Of a DNA stretch of 64,000 nt, positions 1 through 8,947 are shown piece after piece. The notes beneath the pieces were generated by a model that was not told the DNA's origin, ran no database searches, and saw nothing but the letters and a program-made list of their open reading frames with translations. Where the stretch lies: the NCBI GenBank assembly GCA_023229505.1, contig JALNZD010000014.1, positions 1 through 64,000 on the forward strand. The letters are read 5' to 3'. The stretch is from Bacteroidales bacterium. Its GTDB lineage: Bacteria; Bacteroidota; Bacteroidia; Bacteroidales; JAGOPY01. The stretch's first letter is position 1. Each line of letters opens with the position of its first letter. The position numbers and the translations under genes were made by a program.

Positions 1-60
1 CGCTTCAATGGCTACCCGGGCCTTAAAGGCCGACGTAAATTTTCTTCTTTTTGCTTTCAT
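1..60 (-). CDS. IS3-family transposase OrfA, N-terminal fragment (partial)
   Basis: The minus strand from 60 downward starts with ATG and encodes MKAKRRKFTSAFKARVAIEA, the typical beginning of IS3-family OrfA: a basic N-terminus, then the 'KFT..FKA.VA.EA' segment that opens the helix-turn-helix DNA-binding domain. Only 20 codons lie in the window, so whether the rest is intact is unknown. In this family OrfA and OrfB are normally joined by programmed -1 frameshifting. The element is transcribed away from the truncated gene that starts at 126. Confidence 0.7.
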   Translation of the reverse strand, partial: MKAKRRKFTSAFKARVAIEA

Positions 61-125
61 AATACCACTGTTAAAATTAGACTTTTTTCAACTTAACCAG
101 TGGTCTGAATTTTGGGGAGTATTAT
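1..125 (-). mobile_element. End of an IS3-family insertion sequence (cut by window edge)
   Basis: Read on the minus strand, this stretch holds an AT-rich terminal region (about 61-125) followed by the start of a transposase OrfA-like reading frame (60 to beyond 1). The terminal region contains a near-perfect inverted repeat, ACCACTGTTAA at 64-74 against TTAACCAGTGGT at 93-104, which could fold ahead of the transposase start. The chromosomal junction lies near 118-128, where leucine-rich-repeat coding sequence begins. The exact terminal repeat and target duplication cannot be fixed because the other end lies outside the window. The family call rests on the transposase N-terminus. Confidence 0.7.
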
Positions 126-3100
126 ATGAGTGTATTGACTTCTATTGGAGGAGATCTACTTATACAGTCCAATGATAACTTAGCAAGTCTGATTGGATTA
201 GAAAATATTACCACAGTTGGTGGTAACCTTACGATTAATTACAATGATGTGCTGCCTGTTTTGACTGGATTGGAAGGCTTAACCTCGGTGCTGGGCGATC
301 TGATAATTTCCGGATATAATATTACAAGTCTTACCGGACTTGAAAGCATGACTGCTGTCGGTGGAAATCTTAAAATTTTAGGCAACACATTACTGATTAG
401 TATGGCAGGATTGGATAATTTGACTTTCATTGGGGGAAACTTTATTATTGACCACAACCCTGCTTTGACAAGCATTTTAGAATTGAATAATGTTTCTTAC
501 GTTGGGGGTGGTCTTTATTTTCAGAATAATGATTTATTAACAAGTCTGGCGGGATTAGAGGGCTTGAATTCGGTTGGAGACCTATCTTTGGTCTACCTCC
601 CTCTTACAGATCTGACCGGGTTGGAGAATCTGACTTCAGTTAGGTGGAGATTGTTAATTTATTTATGCAATGCTCTTGAGAGTCTAAATGGATTAAATAA
701 CCTGGACTCTATAGGGGTAGAATTGCAATTAGGGGGTAACAGTTCACTGACAAGTCTTGCTGCGCTGAATAATTTGACTTATATCGGAGATCTTATTCAT
801 ATTAGTGGTACTGCCCTGACCAATCTGACGGGATTGAATAGAGTGACTTACATCGGGGGATCGCTTAACATTGGTTCTAATCCTGAAATGACAAGTTTAA
901 CCGGATTAGATTCATTGAATTCAGTTGGCAGTATGCGCATTTCGCAAAATAGTGCTTTATTGAGTTTAGAGGGCCTGGAAAGTGTGACTTCTGTCGTGGA
1001 AGATGTCACTATTTTTTACAACGACTCCCTGCTCGACCTGACGGGATTAGAAGGCCTTACTTCAGTCGGGGGTAGATTGATAATAAATACCAATAATGCT
1101 TTGAGCAGTTTAACGGGCTTAGATGCATTGACAACCATCGAAGGAAATATTAAGATAAATGATAGTCCTGCCCTGATAAGCATGGCAGGGCTTGAAAGCC
1201 TGAATTCCATAGGAGACAGCCTTTTCTTGAAAAACAATACTGCCCTTACCAGTTTGGCTGGTCTGGATAATTTGACCTCCATCGGTGGTGGACTTTGCCT
1301 GGAAGCCAATAACAACCTAAATACCCTTTCCGCATTAGGGAATTTGACTTTTATAGGCGGAGATCTTAAGATTAATTCCACTTATGCTTTAACAAACCTT
1401 AGCGGCCTGAATAATGTCAATTATATCGGTGGCAATATTGATCTTGAATTAAATAATGCACTGGTTAGCCTGGCCGGGCTGGATGATGTCGATTCCATCG
1501 GAGGACTATACATCGGTTCTCATATTAACCTTATAAGCCTCGCTGGTCTGAATAATTTAATTGACATCAATGGTAATGTTGAAATACATGATAATCCTTT
1601 ATTGCCAGCCTTCACCACTTTGAATTCATTGAATTCTATAGGCGGAGACCTCAAGATTTATAATAATCCAATGATAACCAGTCTTGCAGGTCTAGATAAT
1701 ATTGATGCAGGTTCAATCAGTAATTTATCCATCCATGATAACATTAACCTGGCCACCTGTGCTGTTCAAAGTGTGTGTTTTTACCTGGCAGCTCCCAATG
1801 GCACCGTCGAGATCTACAGTAATGCAGCGGGTTGTAACAGCGAGGAAGAAGTAGAATCAATCTGTGGAGAGGCATATCCTTTGAATTTGTCGGTTTATGC
1901 GCAAGAAGATACAGTATGCATAAATGATTCAGTACTTCTTTCTTCCACTGTTATCGGAAATATTGGTGAGTGCAGCTTCTTATGGACATCCCAGCCTGCC
2001 GGATTTTATTCGACACTTCAAAATCCGAATGCTTTTCCTGATCAACCAACCTTATACAGATTGTCGGTTACTGCCGGTTATCAAACGGCTGAAGATTCTG
2101 TATGGATTTACACTTTTCCATTGAGTTTATCGGTTTATTCACTTGAGGATAGTGTTTGTGCTTATGATGCAGTAAATCTTTATTCTACAGTTTCCTGTGA
2201 TAGTGTAGATTACAATTTTTCCTGGACATCCCAGCCTCCTGGATTTTATTCGAACCTGCAAAACCCTGTTGCATTTCCTGAACAATCAACATTATATATA
2301 TTATCGGTTAGTGCCACTTATCAAACGGCTGAAGATTCTGTTTGGATTTATATCTATCCTTATCCAACACAGTTTTCGCTTTTAAACGGTGGATTTATTT
2401 GTGATGGAAGCTCAGGATTAGAACTGGGTCTTGATGGTTCAGAACTAAATAATGATTATGAATTGCTCAGAAATTCAAACATTACAGGAATTACTGTTCC
2501 GGGAACAGGTTTTCCGATCAGTTTCGGATTTCAAAATATTGAGGGGAATTATGCGGTAGGTGCAACAAATGGGGTGACTGGATGTCAAGGACAAATGGCA
2601 AACACTGCCGATATATATTATTTCAATTATAATTCAACGGATCAGATTTGCTTGGTCAATGTAGATTCTTCAACCATGAAGAACATGATTATGTGGGATA
2701 AAACACCAGATGATGCGATTGCCTCATATAATATTTATCGGGAATCAACCTCTGGTGGAAGTTTTGAAATGATGGGTAATGTTTCTCACACTATAATGAG
2801 CGTCTATTTAGACAACACTTCTAGCCCGCTCCAGAGATCGTTCACCTATGGAATAACTACTTTGGATACTTGCAATAATGAATCATCAATGAGTGCGGTT
2901 CACACGACTATGCACTTAAATATCAACACAGGCATTAATTCGTACAATTTAATCTGGACTCCGTATCATGGATTTGATTATCAGACCTATTACATTTATA
3001 GAAGACAAGCGCCTGAAGGGTTTCAGATTATTGATTCTGTCCCAAACAGCATCACTTCTTATACCGATTTGAATCCCCCGGCCGGAATCCTTGACTTTGT

Positions 3101-3458
3101 CATCGAGATCAGAAATGAAAACGGTTGCAATCCACAGAAAGATAATAAATCATACATATCAGTATTTTCCAATATTATCAGCACCAATGTCGGGATAGAA
3201 GATCTGGAGAAATGGTCTGGTATCATATCGGTATTTCCCAATCCAACCCGTGAAGTTTTAAACATAGAAATCGGCGGGATTTCCGGAGAGTTTGAAGCTG
3301 ATATCTACATCCACGATATAAATGGACAAAAATTAATCTCTAAATATATCACCACAGCAAAGACGAGCATTGAAATTAAAGACCTCAGACCAGGTGTTTA
3401 TATTTTACAAATTAAGCAAGGGAACACAGTGATCACCCGCCGTATGGTTGTGATTTAA
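126..3458 (+). CDS. Leucine-rich-repeat / Ig-like T9SS-secreted protein, 5'-truncated by an IS element
   Basis: Residues about 1-555 are some 23 imperfect repeats of about 24 residues on the pattern LTSLxGLxxLxSIGGxLxIxxN, the receptor-L-domain-like repeats of secreted Bacteroidota proteins. They end in a cysteine-containing cap (about 553-590). Next come two nearly identical 80-residue Ig/PKD-like modules (about 586-745), fibronectin-III-like segments (about 840-1015) and a C-terminal T9SS type A sorting domain (about 1022-1110, with FPNP and PGVY..Q motifs). There is no signal peptide. The frame is open upstream only to a TAG at 78-80, inside the IS end, so the true N-terminus was separated by the insertion and the ATG at 126 is probably only a fortuitous start. 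The product is probably not exported. Thirty bases separate it from the next T9SS gene. Confidence 0.8.
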   Translation: MSVLTSIGGDLLIQSNDNLASLIGLENITTVGGNLTINYNDVLPVLTGLEGLTSVLGDLIISGYNITSLTGLESMTAVGGNLKILGNTLLISMAGLDNLTFIGGNFIIDHNPALTSILELNNVSYVGGGLYFQNNDLLTSLAGLEGLNSVGDLSLVYLPLTDLTGLENLTSVRWRLLIYLCNALESLNGLNNLDSIGVELQLGGNSSLTSLAALNNLTYIGDLIHISGTALTNLTGLNRVTYIGGSLNIGSNPEMTSLTGLDSLNSVGSMRISQNSALLSLEGLESVTSVVEDVTIFYNDSLLDLTGLEGLTSVGGRLIINTNNALSSLTGLDALTTIEGNIKINDSPALISMAGLESLNSIGDSLFLKNNTALTSLAGLDNLTSIGGGLCLEANNNLNTLSALGNLTFIGGDLKINSTYALTNLSGLNNVNYIGGNIDLELNNALVSLAGLDDVDSIGGLYIGSHINLISLAGLNNLIDINGNVEIHDNPLLPAFTTLNSLNSIGGDLKIYNNPMITSLAGLDNIDAGSISNLSIHDNINLATCAVQSVCFYLAAPNGTVEIYSNAAGCNSEEEVESICGEAYPLNLSVYAQEDTVCINDSVLLSSTVIGNIGECSFLWTSQPAGFYSTLQNPNAFPDQPTLYRLSVTAGYQTAEDSVWIYTFPLSLSVYSLEDSVCAYDAVNLYSTVSCDSVDYNFSWTSQPPGFYSNLQNPVAFPEQSTLYILSVSATYQTAEDSVWIYIYPYPTQFSLLNGGFICDGSSGLELGLDGSELNNDYELLRNSNITGITVPGTGFPISFGFQNIEGNYAVGATNGVTGCQGQMANTADIYYFNYNSTDQICLVNVDSSTMKNMIMWDKTPDDAIASYNIYRESTSGGSFEMMGNVSHTIMSVYLDNTSSPLQRSFTYGITTLDTCNNESSMSAVHTTMHLNINTGINSYNLIWTPYHGFDYQTYYIYRRQAPEGFQIIDSVPNSITSYTDLNPPAGILDFVIEIRNENGCNPQKDNKSYISVFSNIISTNVGIEDLEKWSGIISVFPNPTREVLNIEIGGISGEFEADIYIHDINGQKLISKYITTAKTSIEIKDLRPGVYILQIKQGNTVITRRMVVI
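1881..2360 (+). repeat. Tandem 240-bp coding duplication (two Ig-like modules)
   Basis: The units 1881-2120 and 2121-2360 are in register at a 240-bp offset. Each encodes an 80-residue module starting LxLSVY and ending YQTAEDSVWIY. Long stretches are identical at DNA level, including the segments around the TSQP and YQTAEDSVW codons, which points to a recent duplication within the gene. Confidence 0.8.
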
Positions 3459-3488
3459 TTTTATCCATATAACCAAAAACCAAGCCTT

Positions 3489-6323
3489 ATGAAAAAGTTA
3501 TTTTACCTTTTTTATCTTTTGATAGCTTTAACGAGTTATAAAATCAATGCCCAAATCATCAACATCCCCGATGATTTCCCAACAATTCAGCAGGGAATTG
3601 ATGCTTCACAGGTTGGGGATACGGTATTGGTGCAGCCGGGAACATATGTTGAACAAGTTATTTACAATGGAAAAAATATTACCGTTGGCTCTCTCTATCT
3701 ATTGACAGGGAATGAGGATTACATTGAACAAACAATAATAGATGGAGGGGCTTATGGGTTGCCTTGTGTTAGGATTATTAATGCAGAAACGGATGCGAAG
3801 CTAATAGGTTTGACACTACAAAATGGTTTTGTCGGTTCAGAAACATATGGTGGTGCAATGTATATTACAGGTTCTAGTCCATATCTTGATCATCTTATAA
3901 TTAAAGATAATAACTCTCAAAGTGGAAAAGGAGGAGGAATTAGTTGCATTTATAGTATCGGTACTGTTACTATTAAAAATTCAAAGTTTTTCAATAATAT
4001 TTGTAGTAGTGAAGGCGGAGCAATTTTTTTATTTGGTGGCGATGCTGATATTATCAATTGTGAATTTTATAATAATACTTGCAATAATGGTGAGCGGCGA
4101 GGTGGTGCAATTCATATAAACAACATTAATAATAGACAAACAGAAATAATCAATTGTGCATTTTATAATAATAGTGCAAACAATGGTGCCGCAATCTATT
4201 TTGCTGAAAGTGGCTGCTTAACATTGATTAACTCAATCATATATAATAATACCGGTGAGACAGCTTTATTTATACTAGGAGGCTCAACAGATTGTGTCAA
4301 CTTTGTTAATACTATAATATCCAACAACAGTACACCAATCGGGATTTTAAAGCCAGGGACAATTGCTCCAAGAATGATTAACTCAATTGTTTCAGGGCAT
4401 TCGGAATTTAATATTAAAATAACTGGCGGCGGCCCTATTTATATAGACTATAGTATAATTCAGGGAGGAACTTCAACAATCAGTGTCGTATATCCAGAGC
4501 AACTTCAATACTGGGAAAATAATTATGATGGAAATCCATTATTCGTCGACCCAATCAACGGGGATTACAGGCTCTCTGATTGCAGCTCAGGAATCGGAGC
4601 AGGAATAGATTCACTTGTAATGGCTGAACAATTAGTCACAGCACCAGATTATGATTTCTTAAATTCAACAAGACCTCAACCTCTGGGTTCATTTCCTGAT
4701 ATCGGGGCATATGAAAATTTACTTGGTATTCCCCTCACACCACCAACAATCACCTTACAACCCATCGGAACTTCAAAGTGTGAAGGTGAATCATATACAA
4801 TGATAGTGGATGCCATAGGATCACCAGAAATTTTATTTCAATGGCAAAAAAATGGTAATGATATATCTGGAGAAAATAACAATGTATTGATATTAAATAA
4901 TTTGACTCCTCCTGACGAGGCTAATTATCGATGCCTTGTGACCAATTCCTGCGAGACCAAGTATAGTAACCAGGCGTTTGTTGAAGTAAAAGAATACCCG
5001 GATGTGACTTCACAACCCCAGAGCGAAATATTGTATTTCGGGAATGTTGCACAATTTATAGTCGGGGCAACTGGTGATGATCCCCTTTTGTACCAATGGT
5101 ATGGCCCTTCGGGATTATTGGAAGATGATACTTTGTCCCAGCTAACAATCACAATAGTTTCCGCAGCTGATGTCGGAAATTATTATTGTACCATCACTAA
5201 TGTCTGCGGCTCTACCACAAGTAATTCCGCAACACTGACTGCCTATGACCAACTCATTATTAGTGCTGGTACAGATGAATCTATAATGTTAGGAGATAGC
5301 ACGATTTTAAACGGAAGTTACACGGGTGGATCACCTTCGCTTGCAATTCATTGGACTCCCGATACATTATTGTACGACCCAAATATCTTGAATCCTCAAA
5401 CTGTGGCACTATTCAGCAGCCAGGCCTTTACTCTTACTATTAACGATGTATTGGTGGGCTATCAAACCAGTGATGAGGTTTCTGTAACTGTTATTGAAGA
5501 TGACACCTTAGAATACTTTAGTGGCGAAAATGACACCTTGTATCAATATCTGACAAGGGGAAATTGTGGATATATCTCCGGCAACAATTGTGACCTGGAT
5601 AAAATCAAGGCTAACTATTTCACGGATGAATTGATTTCATATGATGTTGAGAAAGTACTATTGCGGTTTGGAAAAGCTGTTAAAACGAGTGCTGGCGAAG
5701 TTCCGGTTAAGATAGGAATATGGGCCAAATCCGGCGATAATGATAAGCCGGGGGATCTTATTAATAATATAACCGTGCCCTTGTCCCAGATTGTTCAGGA
5801 TTATACAGCCGGAATCATGACAACCGTAACTTTCCCAACACCAGTTGCTGCTCCCAAAGACTTTTTTGTTGGCGTATTTCTTCCACTAAGTACTGGTGAT
5901 ACGGTGGCTTTGATGACAAATATTGATGGAAACTCTGAAGCCGGGATAGCGTGGACACTTAATGCCGCTAACGAATGGATTTCTTATTCATCAGATCCGA
6001 GGTTTTTCTTACGAGTTTCCAATGCCATTTTCCCCGTTGTCAGGCAAAATAATGTGGGGATAAATGAATTCATTGGAACGTCCGATAAATTAATAATTTT
6101 CCCCAACCCCGCCAACGACATCCTATACATCATGCTTAATGAGAGTATGCAAATTATTAAGGCAGAGATGATTATTTATGATTTACAAGGAAAGGCTCAT
6201 ATCTCACAGCAGATTGAGAATGATAAGAGCAGTATTTGCATCAGTAACCTCAGACCTGGAGTTTACATCATTAAGGTTAAATATGATCAAACTTTAATGA
6301 CCAGGAAGCTCATCGTGTATTAG
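3489..6323 (+). CDS. Right-handed beta-helix / Ig-like protein with T9SS sorting domain
   Basis: A signal peptide (residues 1-21, ending KINA before QIINIP) precedes a pectate-lyase-like right-handed beta-helix (about 25-410). The helix opens with PDDFPTIQQGIDAS and closes with the DPINGDYRL...DIGAYE signature of choice-of-anchor-Q-type secreted proteins. Two Ig-like domains follow (about 416-590, each with WQ/WY and YxC motifs), then an uncharacterised beta domain (about 670-850), and a T9SS type A sorting domain (about 858-944, FPNPAND and RPGVYIIKV). It is expected on the cell surface or released. Beta-helices of this type often bind or cleave polysaccharides, but no catalytic residues can be assigned, so the substrate is open. 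It lies 30 bp after the truncated LRR gene and may once have been co-transcribed with it. Confidence 0.85.
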   Translation: MKKLFYLFYLLIALTSYKINAQIINIPDDFPTIQQGIDASQVGDTVLVQPGTYVEQVIYNGKNITVGSLYLLTGNEDYIEQTIIDGGAYGLPCVRIINAETDAKLIGLTLQNGFVGSETYGGAMYITGSSPYLDHLIIKDNNSQSGKGGGISCIYSIGTVTIKNSKFFNNICSSEGGAIFLFGGDADIINCEFYNNTCNNGERRGGAIHINNINNRQTEIINCAFYNNSANNGAAIYFAESGCLTLINSIIYNNTGETALFILGGSTDCVNFVNTIISNNSTPIGILKPGTIAPRMINSIVSGHSEFNIKITGGGPIYIDYSIIQGGTSTISVVYPEQLQYWENNYDGNPLFVDPINGDYRLSDCSSGIGAGIDSLVMAEQLVTAPDYDFLNSTRPQPLGSFPDIGAYENLLGIPLTPPTITLQPIGTSKCEGESYTMIVDAIGSPEILFQWQKNGNDISGENNNVLILNNLTPPDEANYRCLVTNSCETKYSNQAFVEVKEYPDVTSQPQSEILYFGNVAQFIVGATGDDPLLYQWYGPSGLLEDDTLSQLTITIVSAADVGNYYCTITNVCGSTTSNSATLTAYDQLIISAGTDESIMLGDSTILNGSYTGGSPSLAIHWTPDTLLYDPNILNPQTVALFSSQAFTLTINDVLVGYQTSDEVSVTVIEDDTLEYFSGENDTLYQYLTRGNCGYISGNNCDLDKIKANYFTDELISYDVEKVLLRFGKAVKTSAGEVPVKIGIWAKSGDNDKPGDLINNITVPLSQIVQDYTAGIMTTVTFPTPVAAPKDFFVGVFLPLSTGDTVALMTNIDGNSEAGIAWTLNAANEWISYSSDPRFFLRVSNAIFPVVRQNNVGINEFIGTSDKLIIFPNPANDILYIMLNESMQIIKAEMIIYDLQGKAHISQQIENDKSSICISNLRPGVYIIKVKYDQTLMTRKLIVY

Positions 6324-6381
6324 TGAGTTTTTAAGGGTGCCCCTTGAATGCGTCACCCCCCATCCGTCATCTGAAAAAGAT

Positions 6382-6415
6382 AAACCCTTGCAAGAGTACT
6401 TCCTGCAAGGGTTTT
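6382..6415 (+). terminator. Rho-independent-type terminator after the beta-helix gene
   Basis: An 11-bp perfect stem, AAACCCTTGCA (6382-6392) with TGCAAGGGTTT (6404-6414), is separated by an 11-nt loop and followed by T-rich sequence. It lies about 60 bp past the T9SS gene stop. The remainder of 6324-6692 has no convincing gene. It contains one strong palindrome (listed separately) and otherwise nothing I recognise. Confidence 0.65.
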
Positions 6416-6556
6416 CAATTTTCATTTGTGCCCAGAGCGGGTCATGTTGGGAAAGAATCAGGGATAGCACTCAGGGTGATATTTTTCGAGCGTAATTTAA
6501 GGAGGTGTCCGATACCCTCTATTGTCCTCCACATACCAAGCAGGAAATGGAAGATT

Positions 6557-6579
6557 GGAAATCACAAATTGTGATATCC
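6557..6579. promoter_or_regulatory. Palindrome upstream of toxin-antitoxin pair (possible operator)
   Basis: ATCACAA-A-TTGTGAT at 6561-6575 is a perfect 7-bp inverted repeat with a 1-nt centre. It extends to GGAaATCACAA / TTGTGATaTCC (11 bp, one mismatch). It lies about 114 bp before the antitoxin start, in non-coding sequence without a T-tract, so a protein-binding site is likelier than a terminator. The binding factor is unknown. Confidence 0.35.
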
Positions 6580-6692
6580 AATACTTTCGATTGATCCATG
6601 GTCATTCTTCGCCAGCAAAAGTGAGTTGGCAGGCATATAAATATAAACCTGAACAGAAAAATGCCTTATCTTAGCATAAAACTTTAAATAAT

Positions 6693-6875
6693 ATGCTGAC
6701 CAAGAAAAAATTAAAAGAGACCATCGACAAATTCCCGGAAAGATTTACTGTTGACGAACTCATTGATAAGATTATTTTAATAGATAAAATTGATAGGGGT
6801 AACCTTCAGTCCGAAAAAGGGGAGATCATTTCCGAGGAAGAATTGGAAAAAGAAATTGAGAGATGGTTCAAATAA
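6693..6875 (+). CDS. Putative antitoxin of a ParE/RelE-type module
   Basis: A 60-residue, highly charged protein lies directly before a ParE/RelE-like toxin and overlaps it by 13 bp, the usual antitoxin-first arrangement with translational coupling. The C-terminal half is acidic and helical (EEELEKEIERWFK), suited to wrapping the toxin. No ribbon-helix-helix or helix-turn-helix is evident at the N-terminus, so it may not autoregulate by itself. Similar short antitoxins without a DNA-binding domain are common in Bacteroidota. Assignment rests mainly on context. Confidence 0.65.
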   Translation: MLTKKKLKETIDKFPERFTVDELIDKIILIDKIDRGNLQSEKGEIISEEELEKEIERWFK

Positions 6876-7162
6876 ACTGGACAAAGCTGGCGGTTGAGGA
6901 TTTGAAAAGCATATCAGATTATATTTCAGGAGATTCCATAAGATATGCAAGAATTCAAGTCCTTAGACTGAAATTAAGGACAGAAATATTAAAATCCAAT
7001 CCCCTTTCAGGTAAGCCTGTGCCGGAATTTGAAAACGAACAGTTCAGAGAGCTGATTGAAGGGAATTATCGTATCATATATAAGATTGTCAACAAAAACA
7101 GAGTTGACATTTTAACTATTCATCATTCATCAAGAGACTTGACACGAAGGCGAATCCGATAA
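6863..7162 (+). CDS. Type II toxin, RelE/ParE superfamily
   Basis: The 99-residue length, the N-terminal 'W...A..DL..I.DYI' helices, the central P(L/V)SGKPVPEF segment and the C-terminal 'R.L..GNYRIIYKI' strand followed by 'ILTIHHSSRDL' are all characteristic of the RelE/ParE fold. ParE members poison DNA gyrase and RelE members cleave ribosome-bound mRNA. The RELIEGNYRIIYKI region looks more ParE-like, but the target cannot be settled from sequence. Translation probably couples to the overlapping antitoxin. The pair sits between an accessory T9SS region and core genes, a typical place for such modules. Confidence 0.85.
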   Translation: MVQINWTKLAVEDLKSISDYISGDSIRYARIQVLRLKLRTEILKSNPLSGKPVPEFENEQFRELIEGNYRIIYKIVNKNRVDILTIHHSSRDLTRRRIR

Positions 7163-7177
7163 AAGAAAAATCCAATT

Positions 7178-8947
7178 CTACCTCACCTTAATATCATAAG
7201 GAAGCCTGGCCTGGATGCCCTGATAGTCCTTTATTTGCTTCAGATACTGGTAATAAGGATAATATTCACCAAGTTCTTTTTCCATCCTTCCTGCGCTTGT
7301 GTTCCCGGTGAATTCATCCAGAATTTGCTGGAAAGGGTCTTTCTGAGCAGGCAGCGACAAAATGTTGTATTCCCCTACAGCAGCAAGTTCGGCAGCCAAC
7401 CTGATTGCATCCTGCAACCCGCCAAACTGGTCGATCAGACCAAGTTCCAAAGCATCTGCACCGCTCCATACACGACCCTGCCCGATGGAATCGACCTGGC
7501 TGGCCTCCATTTTCCTTCCGGCTGAAACCAGTCCGAGAAAATTATTGTAAATCTTATCGACCTGCCGTTCAAACAGAATCGTTTCATAGCTGGTCAAAGG
7601 CCTGATAACATTGGGAAAATCGGAATATTTATTGGTCAGTGCGTGATCAAAGGTTATACCGAGCTTATCGTTAAATAGTCCCTGCATGTTCGGGATTAAG
7701 CCGAAAACACCGATCGAACCGGTAATGGTCGAAGGATCTGCTAAAATCTTGCTGGCCGAGGCAGATATCCAATATCCTCCTGAAGCGGCAACATTTCCCA
7801 TTGAAACAACCACCGGTTTTTCTTTTACCGCCAATTCCACTTCGCGACGGATGACTTCCGAGGCCGTTGCACTGCCTCCCGGAGAATTTACGCGGAGGAC
7901 AATGGCTTTCACTTTATCATTTTCCCGGGCCTGACGAATTGCTTCCGACATTTTGACTGAACCAACGGTCCTGTCATCGCCTTTCCCGTCAATGATGTTT
8001 CCAATAGCATAAATTACAGCAATTTTATTCGAAGAAAATTTTTCTTTAACCTTAGGAGGAACCATCGTGTATTTGGCCATAGAAACCGTTGCGATCTTCT
8101 CATTTTCTCCCAGGCCGGTCTTTGCCCTGAGTTCTGCCAGTAATTCATCTTTATAAAAAAGTCCGTCTACCATTTTCGAGGCTAAAGCTTTGTCAGCATC
8201 AAGGGCGTCCAGGTTGTCTGCAATCAAATTCAGTTGATCCTGGGAAAGGTTTCTGCTTGAAGAAATATCGGCCAGCACGATTCCCCACATACCGGTAATC
8301 ATCGCGTTTAACTGTTCACGGTTGGCATCGCTCATCTTATCGAGCATGAACATTTCGACTGCGCTTTTATATTTTCCGTGCCTGATCACCTGCATATCGA
8401 TATCCAGTTTTTCAAGCGTACCTTTCAGGAACATAATCTCTGCATCAAGCCCCCTGAATTCAATGGCGCCATCGGGATGCAGATAGATCTTGTCGGCAAC
8501 GCTGCCTAAGTAATAGGCTGACTGCGAGTATACTTCACCATAGGCGATGATAAATTTCCCGCTTGTTTTAAAATTGAGCAATGCCTGCCTGATTTCCCTT
8601 ATCATGGTCAACCCTGATGGAACAATTCCCAGGTCTAAATATATCCCCTTGATGTTAGGATCAGACTTAGCTTTTTCAATATTCTTCAAAATTTCATCAA
8701 GGCCTGGATTTTGTTCCATGTCGAATCCGGCAGGGGAGAAGAAGCTGAAAGGATCTTTCGGCTCCCGGTCAAGGATAGGTTTGTCCAGCTTGATTTGAAG
8801 CAAAGTGTTTGGCTCAATGGCAACGGCCTTTTTGTCGGCGAATGAAGCCAGTGAAGCAATGAGTCCCACGAAAATAAAAAACACCACCACCAGGACAATA
8901 ATGAACCCCAGCATGGAAGCGAACATAAATTTCAAGAAGTCTTTCAT
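7178..8947 (-). CDS. sppA: Signal peptide peptidase SppA (protease IV), long form
   Basis: This membrane-anchored serine protease digests signal peptides released after secretion. An N-terminal transmembrane segment (residues about 12-36) anchors tandem ClpP/crotonase-fold domains. The catalytic dyad of the 67-kDa form is visible: Lys194 in GKYKSAVEMF and Ser389 in AASGGYW, preceded by NSPGGSA. The length of 589 matches the long family type. Its start overlaps the stop of the upstream lpxH-like gene by 4 bp, so the two form a translationally coupled envelope operon. The family is well established and I see no missing key residue. Confidence 0.93.
   Translation of the reverse strand: MKDFLKFMFASMLGFIIVLVVVFFIFVGLIASLASFADKKAVAIEPNTLLQIKLDKPILDREPKDPFSFFSPAGFDMEQNPGLDEILKNIEKAKSDPNIKGIYLDLGIVPSGLTMIREIRQALLNFKTSGKFIIAYGEVYSQSAYYLGSVADKIYLHPDGAIEFRGLDAEIMFLKGTLEKLDIDMQVIRHGKYKSAVEMFMLDKMSDANREQLNAMITGMWGIVLADISSSRNLSQDQLNLIADNLDALDADKALASKMVDGLFYKDELLAELRAKTGLGENEKIATVSMAKYTMVPPKVKEKFSSNKIAVIYAIGNIIDGKGDDRTVGSVKMSEAIRQARENDKVKAIVLRVNSPGGSATASEVIRREVELAVKEKPVVVSMGNVAASGGYWISASASKILADPSTITGSIGVFGLIPNMQGLFNDKLGITFDHALTNKYSDFPNVIRPLTSYETILFERQVDKIYNNFLGLVSAGRKMEASQVDSIGQGRVWSGADALELGLIDQFGGLQDAIRLAAELAAVGEYNILSLPAQKDPFQQILDEFTGNTSAGRMEKELGEYYPYYQYLKQIKDYQGIQARLPYDIKVR

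Noticed and set aside
126..1790. Regularly spaced 70-odd-bp repeats, CRISPR-like at first glance
   Set aside because: They are in-frame coding repeats (24-residue leucine-rich units) with variable sequence, no constant repeat and no cas genes.
6420..6450. TGCCCAGAGCGGGTC string, resembling the reverse complement of a tRNA 3' end
   Set aside because: The following bases cannot form acceptor, D or anticodon arms, so no tRNA is called. At most it is a tiny remnant.
6499..6512. TTAAGGAGGTGTCC, similar to the complement of the 16S rRNA 3' end
   Set aside because: No surrounding rRNA sequence. It is a chance anti-Shine-Dalgarno-like match.
6344..6574. Open frame of 76 codons between the beta-helix gene and the toxin-antitoxin pair
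   Set aside because: It runs through the terminator hairpin and the palindrome, has biased Pro/Arg composition and matches no recognisable protein pattern.
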